A stretch of 64,000 bases of DNA from Fibrobacter succinogenes (GTDB taxonomy: Bacteria > Fibrobacterota > Fibrobacteria > Fibrobacterales > Fibrobacteraceae), in NCBI GenBank assembly GCA_902794535.1, contig CADBHQ010000015.1, positions 62,001-126,000 on the forward strand, written 5' to 3'. The first letter of the stretch is position 1. The number at the start of each line of letters is the position of its first letter. Both the position numbers and the translations under genes were made by a program. Below, one piece after another: positions 7,282 to 16,464 of this stretch. A model generated the notes under the pieces. The model made no database searches. It was not told the origin of the DNA and saw only the letters and a program-made list of their open reading frames with translations.

Positions 7282-8439
7282 ATGAATCCTTTGTTCAATT
7301 TGGAGAGTATTTACATTACAAATATCATCGGCATCGTTCTGATGGCCGTCATGATAGCATGTAATCTTTGGCGTCTGCAAAACAGAAATCACGCCAACAC
7401 AAACCTGCTCGCCATGATGTTTTTTGCCCTGACAAGTTGCATCGCAGACCCGATTTCCTATACCACAAAAGGCCTCTCGGGAACTATCGCAATCGCGTCC
7501 GTTTATATAACAAGTACTTGGCTTTTCGTCGCAAACATGTTCGCCGTGTTCAGTTGGAACCGATTCCTTGCCTATTACCTGAACGGAAGAATATCGAAAA
7601 GAGCAAACCTGTTTCTGAACACGACTGTATCCATCGGTCTAATCCTGCTCATCATTAATTTCTTCTACCCCGTTGTATTTTCTATTGATGAAAACAACCT
7701 GTACACCCGTAAAAGCCTGTATTTCTTTTTCTTGATTGCCGACTACCTTCTTGTCATTTACAGTCTTATCACTTACTATAGGAGCAAGAAGAAAGGGGGG
7801 AACCTGAAATTCTTCCCTATCTGGGTATTCATCGTTCCCATCCTCATTGGCGGAATCATCCAAACCGTATTCTACGGCATATCGGTCATTCCTACAAGCA
7901 TTACGATTTCAATTGCCGGAATTTTAGCGAGCCTGCAAAACGAAATGATTTACCGCGATGTGCTCACCGGCCTTTTCAACCGCACCTATCTAGATTACAA
8001 ACTCAAAAAATTCGCAAAGCGCCCCAAACAAAATATTACGGGCCTTATGCTCGACCTTAATGATTTCAAACGCATCAATGACGAATTCGGACATTTTGTG
8101 GGCGACGAAGCTCTTGTTGCCACCACGCAAATCTTGCAAAAAGCCGTAGGCAGTCTCGGCATTGTCATCCGTTATGCAGGCGACGAGTTTATTATTCTCA
8201 TCAATACTCAAGACGACTCTGTCACCCAGGCCTGCATCGACAAGATTCAGCAGTCCTTCTCGCAATTCAACAACAAGAACGACAAGGCATACAACCTTTC
8301 GGCCGCAATCGGTTGTTACAAACTGAACTTAAAAGAAGAAAGTGTCGACACCTTTATCAACACCATTGACTCCCGCATGTACGAAAACAAGAAGGCTTTC
8401 TATGCGTCTCACAGAGTTATGGATCGTCGTAAGCACTAA
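7282..8439 (+). CDS. Membrane-bound GGDEF protein, probable diguanylate cyclase
   Basis: A 385-aa protein with about six or seven hydrophobic segments in residues 10-220, then a GGDEF domain (about 225-380) that would make c-di-GMP in the cytosol. The domain has DVLTGLFNR, the metal-binding Asp258 (LMLDLNDF) and an active-site motif AGDEF (299-303); Ala in the first position is found in active enzymes too. No RxxD inhibitory site precedes the motif. The N-terminal membrane region has no recognisable ligand domain and may be a small-molecule sensor. It is followed 90 bp later by a paralogue with a degenerate active site. Confidence 0.85.
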   Translation: MNPLFNLESIYITNIIGIVLMAVMIACNLWRLQNRNHANTNLLAMMFFALTSCIADPISYTTKGLSGTIAIASVYITSTWLFVANMFAVFSWNRFLAYYLNGRISKRANLFLNTTVSIGLILLIINFFYPVVFSIDENNLYTRKSLYFFFLIADYLLVIYSLITYYRSKKKGGNLKFFPIWVFIVPILIGGIIQTVFYGISVIPTSITISIAGILASLQNEMIYRDVLTGLFNRTYLDYKLKKFAKRPKQNITGLMLDLNDFKRINDEFGHFVGDEALVATTQILQKAVGSLGIVIRYAGDEFIILINTQDDSVTQACIDKIQQSFSQFNNKNDKAYNLSAAIGCYKLNLKEESVDTFINTIDSRMYENKKAFYASHRVMDRRKH

Positions 8440-8460
8440 ATCACTACATCGTATTACATA

Positions 8461-8492
8461 AAATCGGTAATTTATATAAAAACTACCGATTT
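8461..8492. other. Hairpin between the two GGDEF genes
   Basis: AAATCGGTA (8461-8469) pairs perfectly with TACCGATTT (8484-8492) around a 14-base AT loop. No T run follows, so it could be a weak terminator for the first gene, an mRNA-processing site, or an operator for the second. Confidence 0.4.
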
Positions 8493-8529
8493 GCGAAAAA
8501 AGTGATTATATTAATAGTAGGGGATCAAC

Positions 8530-9684
8530 ATGGAACCGACTTTTGAACTTACAGCGGTTTACGCAACGAATATTTTTGGGATAGTGTTACTTGCCGTTTT
8601 AATAGCGGGTAACGTATGGCGCTTTCGTGAAAGAGGGTCCGAAAACGCCTATCTTCAGCTATTGCTTTTTTTCACGTTCTGCACCTGCGTTCTTGATCCT
8701 ATTGCCTACACGGCCGATGGCCGCCCCGGAACAATCGCCCGTATCTTCGTGTACGGCAGCAACGAACTTCTATACCTCACCAACATGTTCAGCGGTGTTT
8801 TCTGGCTACTGTTCCTTGCCGAGCACCTGAACTACCGTTTTTCAACCGCCCACCGCAACGTTCTCGGTTTTTCCATTGTCCTAGGACTGGTTCTTGTCAT
8901 TCTCAACAATTTCGTTCCGATTATTTTTGACATTTCCGCAAACAACGTCTATACCCGCAGATACTTCTGGATTTACACCATTATAGATTACGGCCTCTTA
9001 CTGGACAGCCTTATCATCTATCTCATCTGCAAACACAGAGGCGGGCCGCTCAAATCGTTCCCTGTTTGGATTTTCTTTTTCCCGATTATCGCAGGGACAG
9101 TCGCCCAATCGCTCTTTTACGGAATCTCCGCTATTTCTTCGTGCACCGCAATTGCAATCGCGGGCGTATTCTCATCTATTCACGGAGAACGCGTCTATAG
9201 AGACAAACTCACCAACGTTTACAATTATGCTTACCTAGCAATCTTGAGCCGGGAATACAAGAAAAAGAAAAAAGACCTTCATGTCACAGGAATTCTCGTA
9301 AACGTCAACAGCTTTAAAAAGATCAACCAAAATTACGGCAGAGTCATCGGAAACAGGGTCCTTACCAAGGTCACCAAGGTTCTAAATCGCGCCGTGGGCG
9401 AACTCGGAATTATCGTCCGTTATTCAAGCGATGAATTCATTGCATTCATCAACACCACGAACGAAATAGCCGTCAGCATGTGCATTACGCGTATCAAGGC
9501 CGGCCTGAACGAAGTCAACACATTCAGCAATTCGTACAAACTTACCACCTGCATTTGCAGCCAAAGTTACGATACTTCTAAGACCATGGACGATTTCATT
9601 GACGAAATCATGAGATCCATGCAAGAAGAAAAAACCAGTTACTACACGCAACTGCAGTACAATCACCGCGACATTAACGAATAA
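8530..9684 (+). CDS. Membrane-bound degenerate GGDEF protein, paralogue of the preceding gene
   Basis: A 384-aa paralogue of the gene at 7282 with the same multi-span N-terminus (same YTNIFGIVLLAVLI-type opening) and residue numbering kept through the C-terminal domain. The active-site motif reads SSDEF (299-303) and the metal-binding Asp is Asn258 (LVNVNSF), so cyclase activity is unlikely. Such domains often act as c-di-GMP or GTP sensors or as partners of an active cyclase; this is inference. AGGGGATC precedes the ATG at 8530. It ends 7 bp from the convergent dinG stop. Confidence 0.82.
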   Translation: MEPTFELTAVYATNIFGIVLLAVLIAGNVWRFRERGSENAYLQLLLFFTFCTCVLDPIAYTADGRPGTIARIFVYGSNELLYLTNMFSGVFWLLFLAEHLNYRFSTAHRNVLGFSIVLGLVLVILNNFVPIIFDISANNVYTRRYFWIYTIIDYGLLLDSLIIYLICKHRGGPLKSFPVWIFFFPIIAGTVAQSLFYGISAISSCTAIAIAGVFSSIHGERVYRDKLTNVYNYAYLAILSREYKKKKKDLHVTGILVNVNSFKKINQNYGRVIGNRVLTKVTKVLNRAVGELGIIVRYSSDEFIAFINTTNEIAVSMCITRIKAGLNEVNTFSNSYKLTTCICSQSYDTSKTMDDFIDEIMRSMQEEKTSYYTQLQYNHRDINE

Positions 9685-9691
9685 TTCCAGG

Positions 9692-12418
9692 CTACTTTAA
9701 AGCAGCCTTAATCTCGTCAATGGAGCCTGCAATCTTCTGCTTGTTATTCCAAATACGCATGAAGGTTTTGCCGTAATGTTCGACAACCACACGGTTGTCC
9801 AGAATCAGCACCTTACCGCTATCTTCTTCGGAACGAATCAGGCGACCAAGGCCTTGGCGTAATTCCATGAAGGCTTCGGGAACAAAGTAATCCTTGAACG
9901 AATTCTTACCTTCAGCTTTCATCTTATTGGTAATGCCTGCGACCAGCGGATCCACCGGATTCGGGAATGGGAGTTTCGGAATCACCAAAAGTTTTAATGC
10001 ATCGCCCGGGAAGTCAACGCCTTCCCACAGGCTCTGGCAACCAAGCAAGCATGCGCCGCGGGACTTGCGGAACATAGCCACAAGGCCGTCCAAAGCACCA
10101 TCTACATGCTGGCACAAAAGCAGTTTACCCTTTTCAGCAAACAACGGAGCGAGGGCTGCCTGAGCCTTCATCATCGCAGAAATACTGGTAAAGAGAACCA
10201 TCGTATTTTCTTCGACTTCAGGCAAAACAGCGCAAAGCGTTTCATTTACGGCGTCGTTGTATTCCTGCGTTGAGGGTTTGGGCAAATACTTCGCCACAAT
10301 CACCGAGCGATTTTCATCTTTCTTGCCCGATTCATTATACACGCGCAAGAACGGAGACTTCTTTCCGCCCGGAGCATCCATACCCATTTTTTGCACGAAA
10401 TAGGTCAAGTCGCCCTGAACCGAAAGCGTTGCCGAGGTAAACGTGGCAGACTTAATCCACGGATAGAATTTTTCTTTCCAGGTCGCGCTTGCTTCAAGCG
10501 GACTTGCATGCAACTTGATGGTATGCGGGTTGAAAGGTTCTTCCATATAGAAGGCCCAATCTTCACGGCCAGCCTTGGTAATGAATTCAAAGTCCTGCAA
10601 GAAACGGGAAAGTTCTGTCATGCGACCGTTCACATCGCTCAACAAGCCCGAAAGAGCCTGCTGCGCACGTACTGCAGCGGCAAGGGTATCCGCAAGCTTG
10701 ATTGCGTTCAAGCCCTGGTCCATAAAGGCAGAGGGATCCGCATCGTATTCGGCCATAATTCCCGAAGAATACGTAAAGCCGTTGCGGTTATTTTTCTGCT
10801 TTGCAAGCTTCTTGCCAATCTTCATGAAGAAACGATGCAAAGCCTTTTCCGTTTCAGAAAGCGATTCAGAAAGGTTCACGCAAAGATTGTGAATTTCAGT
10901 TTCTTCGACAGGGATACGCTTTTCAATTTCGGCAAGCAAGCCGTCGCGGTTTTCGTTTTCGTGACCCCTAGACGGAATAAGCGTCTTGATAATATTTCTG
11001 AGAGCAAAGAACGAAATGGTTCGGCCAAATGCCTGACGGCTCACCTGCGGGAGTCTATGCGCTTCATCAAACACGATATGTTCATAAAGCGGAAGCAGTG
11101 CAAAATCCACCGCCATATCGGCAAGGAACAGCGAATGGTTCACCAGCACCAAGTTGGAATTCATGGCACGGCGCTTGGCTGCGAGAGCCGGGCACTTGCT
11201 GTAATGCGGGCACTTTTCACCAAGGCACGACTTTGCAGAGCTTGCAAGCTTAGACCAAAGCACACGATTGCGGCCCTGACTAAAGGAATTGCATTCGTTC
11301 ACATCGCCCGTTGTAGTTTCAAATACCCACGGCACAATCGCCATAAAGGAATCGCGTTCGTCGCTCAGCAACAGGCTTTGCGGAGCCTTCAAGATTTCTT
11401 CGAACTTGCGAAGGCACAGGTAATTTTCACGGCCCTTGAGTACGGCCGCTTTCAATTTGCCATCAAACAGGCTTGCAACCAGCGGAATATCTTTACTCCA
11501 AAGCTGTTCTTGCAGTGCCCGGGTCGCGGTGCTTATCACCACGCGCTCGCCCGACACTGCCTTGCAGGCGGCAGACACCAGGTAAGCAAGCGACTTGCCC
11601 GAACCCGTCGGCGCTTCGAGCACGCAAAGGCCACCCTTGTGCATGTTGCGTTCCACCACCGAGGCGTAATCTTGCTGATTCGAACGAATCTGGAAATTTT
11701 CAACCTTCGTCGAAAGGAGGCCGCCTTCTTTAAAGAATTCACTCACACGCGGAGCGCGTTCCTTTGCCGGTGCATCTTCCAGCGGGACATCCGGCAGCTT
11801 GTACTGCGGAAGATCCGAAGCGCCTTCGGATTCATTCCATACCAGCGACCAGTACGAACCCCTGGCAACCTTCGAAAGTGCATTCACAAGCCACGGGTCC
11901 ATACTTGCAATCTTGTCAAGCGCCATCACGAAAAGGTGCCCGCATGCTTCCGCATCCGGGAGCGCACGGTGAGCGCGGCTACGTTCAATGCCCAATTCCT
12001 GTACCAAAGTATCCAAGCGATGATTCGGCACATTCTGGTAGGCAATGCGCGAAACCGTCAGCGAATCCCACACCGGATGGTCATCGAACGAAATGCCGAC
12101 CTTTGCAAAAGTCTGCTTCAAGAACTTGGAATCAAACATCGCATTGTGTGCGACAATCGGCAAATCTCCAATGAAAGCATAAATCTTTTGAGCGACAGCA
12201 GCAAACGGTTCTGCGGCTTCAATATCTGCATTGCTGATACCTGTCAAGCTTTCGATAAACGGACGAAGCGTTGCATTCGTAGGCTTTACCAAGTAATCGA
12301 CCGATTCGCCCTGCACACCGTTTTCAAAGCGCACCAGCGCCACTTCGATGATTTCGTCCTTTTCAAAATCAAGGCCCGTCGTTTCAAGGTCAATCGCAAC
12401 GAAAGATTTCATTTCCAT
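9692..12418 (-). CDS. dinG: DinG-family helicase with N-terminal DEDDh exonuclease domain
   Basis: About 908 aa. The N-terminal exonuclease (1-170) carries DLETTG, HNAMFDSKFL and HRALPDAEA, the DEDDh residues of DnaQ-type 3'-5' exonucleases. The XPD/DinG-type SF2 helicase follows, with Walker A APTGSGKSL, DEAH in the order DEAHRL, and a C-terminal arginine-finger segment GLGRLIRSE. Between motifs Ia and II lie four cysteines (NYLC, then C-x4-C-x5-C in SCLGEKCPHYSKC) fitting an Fe-S cluster. B. subtilis-type exonuclease-DinG fusions usually lack this cluster. Its role is probably in DNA repair or R-loop removal. ATG 12418 is favoured over 12430 because AGGA lies five bases before it. Confidence 0.88.
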   Translation of the reverse strand: MEMKSFVAIDLETTGLDFEKDEIIEVALVRFENGVQGESVDYLVKPTNATLRPFIESLTGISNADIEAAEPFAAVAQKIYAFIGDLPIVAHNAMFDSKFLKQTFAKVGISFDDHPVWDSLTVSRIAYQNVPNHRLDTLVQELGIERSRAHRALPDAEACGHLFVMALDKIASMDPWLVNALSKVARGSYWSLVWNESEGASDLPQYKLPDVPLEDAPAKERAPRVSEFFKEGGLLSTKVENFQIRSNQQDYASVVERNMHKGGLCVLEAPTGSGKSLAYLVSAACKAVSGERVVISTATRALQEQLWSKDIPLVASLFDGKLKAAVLKGRENYLCLRKFEEILKAPQSLLLSDERDSFMAIVPWVFETTTGDVNECNSFSQGRNRVLWSKLASSAKSCLGEKCPHYSKCPALAAKRRAMNSNLVLVNHSLFLADMAVDFALLPLYEHIVFDEAHRLPQVSRQAFGRTISFFALRNIIKTLIPSRGHENENRDGLLAEIEKRIPVEETEIHNLCVNLSESLSETEKALHRFFMKIGKKLAKQKNNRNGFTYSSGIMAEYDADPSAFMDQGLNAIKLADTLAAAVRAQQALSGLLSDVNGRMTELSRFLQDFEFITKAGREDWAFYMEEPFNPHTIKLHASPLEASATWKEKFYPWIKSATFTSATLSVQGDLTYFVQKMGMDAPGGKKSPFLRVYNESGKKDENRSVIVAKYLPKPSTQEYNDAVNETLCAVLPEVEENTMVLFTSISAMMKAQAALAPLFAEKGKLLLCQHVDGALDGLVAMFRKSRGACLLGCQSLWEGVDFPGDALKLLVIPKLPFPNPVDPLVAGITNKMKAEGKNSFKDYFVPEAFMELRQGLGRLIRSEEDSGKVLILDNRVVVEHYGKTFMRIWNNKQKIAGSIDEIKAALK

Positions 12419-12453
12419 TTGATTCCTCATTCAAACTTTCATCAAATTCTATT

Positions 12454-14235
12454 CTACAATCCAGGCACCACGCCAGCCAAGCTATCCAGCACATTCTCGC
12501 CATTCTTGACTTTAAGCGTATCGTTAATAGCCCGCCACTGAGAACCGTAACGGAACGGGTCTACCGAGCCACCATCCGGCAGCTTCTTGCCTTCTTCGGG
12601 CACATAGTAATCCATCAAGTATGCGCCTTCTACCAGGCCGTCAAAACTGAAACTGCCATCGGGTTTGCAATTTTCAAAGTAATAGTTCTTGGTTTCAGCC
12701 GAAAGCAAACGCACCATGGTCTTGGGAGTTGCTCCCGGAATTTTACCACGCAGTTTAGCAAGTTTCAGTTTGCTGACCGTTTCAAACTTTTGCATCTTCT
12801 GGTACTTAAGTTCTACAACTGTATCGCGCTTGCCATTGCTATCGGCGGCCGCGAGCGTTGTATCCATGTAGCCCATCAAGAAATTCACAGCAATGTCGGT
12901 ACCCCACGGCTCAGGATTTTCAACCGCAAAACGCACTGGGTCAATTTGCTTTACTTGAACCTGGGTCGTATCCTTGTTAATCGCAACGTAGAACGTCTGC
13001 TGCAAAGAATCGAGTTTCGGCTTGTTAAAGTACACCACCAGCGAATCATCCGGGAAAAGCGCCTTGGCCTTGGAATTCGACTTCACGCCAGCTACCTTGG
13101 GCGGGAGCGTATCGCCTTCCATCTTGTTCCATTCCCATTCCACTTCGTTACGCAACGTATCAAGCGTGCGGAACATGGAATCCTTCGCGGCAGAGCAAAT
13201 GAACTTGTACAGCACTTCTTTCTTGGGCGCCGGATCAAAATAGAACTGCGGTTTGTTGGTACTTGCACTCAAGTACACCAGTTTCGGATAAAGTTTCTTC
13301 TTTTCAGGCGACTCTAAGTAGCAATTCGATGTATCGGTAAACGCAGAATCAAAGTACACGTTGCGCGTAAAAGTCGCTTCGAGCACATTGGCAAACGGCT
13401 GCGACACCGAAGAAAGTTCCAACTTGGTTGTGTCCATATCGGCAATGGCAAGCCACAACGTATCCTTCGTTTCGGCGGTCAATTCCAGGTCACCGGTCCA
13501 AATGCCCACTTGTTCTGTCGAAAGTTCAATTTTCTGGTTACCATTGCCGTCCATAAAAGCGACCACGCGGTAATGGCCCGCCTTAAGACCTGTCAGCGTA
13601 AAATGGCCCGCACTGTCGGCACGCGTCACATACAGCGGCGGTTCCTTCAACAGCATCGGATCCTTGCTCAGTTCCTTTGTTGTCGTGTCGCGGTACTTAT
13701 CCAGATAGTGTTTGGAATTACGTTCTTCGCCCATCAAGAAAAGTCCGATACTCGGGTATTCCTTTTTGCGGGCCATCGCTTGGTCCACAAGCACACGACC
13801 CGAAAGTGTCAGCGAATCGATAATTGCACCCGTCGAGAACACCACATGGAACGGTTTCGCCAAAGCGTTGCCATGCAAGTCCTTGATTCCGCCCGCAAAT
13901 GTCACCGTATAAGTCGTACCGGTATCTAAAACCGCCCGTGACGATAGCACCAGGCTCTTGCCGCTTACTTCAAAGCGCAACTTTTTATCGATCGGCGGCG
14001 AAATAGAAACAGCACTGCGCGGAATCGAAGCGTTAATCCATTCATCGAATTCGAGCTTAATCATAAGCTCGTTCGGATGATTCGTCGTATTCGGAGCCGG
14101 GTAAACGCCCGCCACGCGCGGCGGAAGCTTATCTTCGGGGCCACCCGTAGGCGCCACCTGCGTTGCACACGACAAGAGCCCTGCCGCACACAAAGCCGCC
14201 AAGGCGGCACCGTATTTTTTTAACAACGAATGCAT
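12454..14235 (-). CDS. Lipoprotein with N-terminal Ig-like (Big_5/SbsA-type) domain
   Basis: A 593-aa exported lipoprotein; the lipobox is LLSC with Cys23. After it comes PTGGPEDKLPP (29-39), a pattern common just behind the lipobox in FCB-group Ig-like lipoproteins, followed by an Ig-like domain (about 40-130), a prealbumin-like segment (about 190-240, GHFTLTGLKAGHYRVVAFMD) and further beta-rich sequence. No enzymatic motif was recognised; a structural or surface role is likely. Its ATG overlaps the lepB stop by one base (TAATG), suggesting translational coupling with signal peptidase I. Confidence 0.75.
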   Translation of the reverse strand: MHSLLKKYGAALAALCAAGLLSCATQVAPTGGPEDKLPPRVAGVYPAPNTTNHPNELMIKLEFDEWINASIPRSAVSISPPIDKKLRFEVSGKSLVLSSRAVLDTGTTYTVTFAGGIKDLHGNALAKPFHVVFSTGAIIDSLTLSGRVLVDQAMARKKEYPSIGLFLMGEERNSKHYLDKYRDTTTKELSKDPMLLKEPPLYVTRADSAGHFTLTGLKAGHYRVVAFMDGNGNQKIELSTEQVGIWTGDLELTAETKDTLWLAIADMDTTKLELSSVSQPFANVLEATFTRNVYFDSAFTDTSNCYLESPEKKKLYPKLVYLSASTNKPQFYFDPAPKKEVLYKFICSAAKDSMFRTLDTLRNEVEWEWNKMEGDTLPPKVAGVKSNSKAKALFPDDSLVVYFNKPKLDSLQQTFYVAINKDTTQVQVKQIDPVRFAVENPEPWGTDIAVNFLMGYMDTTLAAADSNGKRDTVVELKYQKMQKFETVSKLKLAKLRGKIPGATPKTMVRLLSAETKNYYFENCKPDGSFSFDGLVEGAYLMDYYVPEEGKKLPDGGSVDPFRYGSQWRAINDTLKVKNGENVLDSLAGVVPGL

Positions 14236-15638
14236 TAGTCAATCAGCTGGATAATCTTGCCGAGACGGCCCCAGCGAATGCGGAACGGCAAGCGCCACCA
14301 AGTAAACGGATTCTTCAAGGCAAATGCTTCATCATCGTTTTCGAACGAGAAGTAAATCACGAAGGCCTTGGCGCGAATATTTCTGAGCGACACAAAGCCC
14401 CAGTAACGGCTATCGGCAGAATTATCGCGGTTGTCGCCCATCATAAAGAACTGCGGCGTCTTAACCACATAGGTATCAATCGGCTTGCCACCTACGAGCA
14501 ACTTGCGACGAATTTCATACTTCGATTTTGCAGGAGCATCAAGCGTATCGCCGGCAACACCTTCCACCGTCTTGGCACCATCTTGCGGAGCATCCACATC
14601 AACAAGTTCTACAGTGCCAGCATTATCTTCTTCGGCCTGGTTCAACAAAGCCACGTTGCCTTCGAGGTCACGCAACAGAGAGCCTTCAAAAGCCATATAG
14701 CTCACTGGGCGCGTAAATCCCCCCTGAACCTTCGGGTCGATCATGGGCAAATAGGCCATGCGAGAAAGTTCCTTGAAGTACGCAAACGACATCACGCCCG
14801 AAAGGGTGTCACCCTGGGTCAAGCGCTGCTGAATCAGCGTGCGGTTTCTAGCAAAAAATTCATTCAGAGCAAGGCCGCGGTCATTTTCAACCGGGAGTTT
14901 AAAGTTTTCAAAATCGTAGTTGTTGATTTCGACAGAATCCTTCCACAGAGAAATATCAAGTTCCACCGCTTCATCCGGATTTTCTTGCGCCACCAAGGAA
15001 CGCAGCCACCACAATTTTTCAAGCGGCATCGAATCAATGGTAAACGTATCACCCACAGACGGGACCACAAACGCATCGCGTTCATCACGCGGAGAATAAG
15101 TACGCGCCATCGCCGTATACTTGCCACGACCAGGCAAAGTATCTTGCAACACACCATTCACGAAAAGGCGACCCTTATGAACAGCCACCGTATCGCCACT
15201 CACCGCGACACAACGCTTAATGTAGTCCTTCGGACCATCGGCGTAATGAATCAAATGCGGTTGACCAGCCTGCGGTTCATGGTCCCAATAAAGGTTACCG
15301 AACATGAGCGCATTGAACAAGTGGGTGTAACGCTCTGGGTTGCCATCAGGATATTCCGGCTCGCCCGGGTAACGGAAAATCACCACATCACCCTTGGCAG
15401 GGTAAGCGTAGCCAGGGAACTTCTGGTTACTAAACGGAATCGGCGAACCATAAGTAAACTTGAGGCCCAGCAAAAAGTCACCCGTATGCAAAGTATCTTC
15501 CATCGATCCACTCGGAATCTGGAAAGCCTGAATCACATACTGAATCACAATTAAAGCAAGAGCCACCGGAACAATGATTTCCCGGAGCAGGCCCTTCGCA
15601 AACTTTTTCCACGAAATCGGCTGTTTATCTTTTTCCAT
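14235..15638 (-). CDS. lepB: Signal peptidase I, long form
   Basis: Cleaves signal peptides at the periplasmic face of the inner membrane. One membrane segment (about 20-38) is followed by the catalytic Ser45 in IPSGSMEDTL and Lys141 in YIKRCVAVSGD; the box E equivalent MMGDNRDNSADSRYWGFV lies near residue 410. Length (467 aa) exceeds E. coli LepB by about 140 aa because of a large insertion (about 160-390) between the lysine box and the GDN box. The ATG at 15638 gives the normal short cytoplasmic tail; the ORF can be extended to a TTG at 15659 but neither has a strong ribosome binding site. Next to a LytTR regulator and an Ig-like lipoprotein. Confidence 0.9.
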   Translation of the reverse strand: MEKDKQPISWKKFAKGLLREIIVPVALALIVIQYVIQAFQIPSGSMEDTLHTGDFLLGLKFTYGSPIPFSNQKFPGYAYPAKGDVVIFRYPGEPEYPDGNPERYTHLFNALMFGNLYWDHEPQAGQPHLIHYADGPKDYIKRCVAVSGDTVAVHKGRLFVNGVLQDTLPGRGKYTAMARTYSPRDERDAFVVPSVGDTFTIDSMPLEKLWWLRSLVAQENPDEAVELDISLWKDSVEINNYDFENFKLPVENDRGLALNEFFARNRTLIQQRLTQGDTLSGVMSFAYFKELSRMAYLPMIDPKVQGGFTRPVSYMAFEGSLLRDLEGNVALLNQAEEDNAGTVELVDVDAPQDGAKTVEGVAGDTLDAPAKSKYEIRRKLLVGGKPIDTYVVKTPQFFMMGDNRDNSADSRYWGFVSLRNIRAKAFVIYFSFENDDEAFALKNPFTWWRLPFRIRWGRLGKIIQLID

Positions 15639-15683
15639 AAAATTCAACGTTAAAGACAAGAAATTCAGCAGTAATTTAGAAAA

Positions 15684-16451
15684 TTACAGCGTTCTAATCT
15701 TCTTGACGAGTGAGCGGCTCACCACCAGCTGGGTTGCAGCCTTGTCGCGCAACACCATCACCATACGGCCAGCATCGCCCTTGCGGCATTCAGCAATGTA
15801 GTCGATAGCCACAATGTGAGAACGATGCACGCGAGTAAAGTGTTTCGGGTCGAGTTTCTTTTCGAGTTCCACCAGCGGCGTATCAATCACGTACTGGCCG
15901 TTCACGGTATAGACCGTCGTGTACTTTTCTTCGCTATGGAATCGAATCACTTCGTCAATATTCACAAAAACGATGCGGTCGCCCACCTTGACCTGCAAAC
16001 GCTGCAAGTAAAGGCCACTCATGTCCACAAGGTTGCGCAGCTTTTCCCAGTTCAAGTCAGAGGGAATCGTCGTGTCGTCCACCTGTGGAATTGCCTTACG
16101 CAATTTTTCAATAGAGGCGGCCAAACGTTCAGGTGCCACCGGCTTCAAAAGGTAATCCACCGTATTTTCTTCGAACGCCTTAAGCGCAAAATTATCGTAC
16201 GCAGTCGTGAAAATCACCAGCGGGACATCGTCACCCTGCAGGGAATGCAACACTTCGAAAGCATCCATGTCGGGCATCTGGATATCCAAAAAGACCACGT
16301 CAGGAATCATCTCGTGAATCATCTTGACAGCCTGTACTCCCGAACCGGCTTCGCCCAAAATTTCAATTTCAGAAGAATAGGGTTCCAAAAGCGAAATCAT
16401 ACGCTTGCGGGCAAGCGGTTCGTCATCAATCACTAATGCGGTACACTGCAT
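15684..16451 (-). CDS. LytTR-type response regulator
   Basis: A 255-aa two-component response regulator. The receiver domain (1-125) has the acidic pair Asp10/Glu11 (DDEP), the phosphorylation site Asp56 (VVFLDIQMP), Thr in FTTAYD and Lys in LLKPV. The C-terminal LytTR DNA-binding domain (about 150-255) shows RIVFVNIDEVIRFHSEEKYT and FTRVHRSHIVAIDYI. No histidine kinase is adjacent, so it is an orphan here. It probably binds direct repeats upstream of its targets. An NlpE-like lipoprotein gene lies 13 bp upstream and lepB 45 bp downstream. Confidence 0.9.
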   Translation of the reverse strand: MQCTALVIDDEPLARKRMISLLEPYSSEIEILGEAGSGVQAVKMIHEMIPDVVFLDIQMPDMDAFEVLHSLQGDDVPLVIFTTAYDNFALKAFEENTVDYLLKPVAPERLAASIEKLRKAIPQVDDTTIPSDLNWEKLRNLVDMSGLYLQRLQVKVGDRIVFVNIDEVIRFHSEEKYTTVYTVNGQYVIDTPLVELEKKLDPKHFTRVHRSHIVAIDYIAECRKGDAGRMVMVLRDKAATQLVVSRSLVKKIRTL

Positions 16452-16464
16452 ATTACTCCTTAGG

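Noticed and set aside
10391-12541. 716-codon plus-strand frame opposite dinG
   Set aside because: Composition (His, Arg, Phe rich) is that of an antisense shadow; dinG has intact motifs on the other strand.
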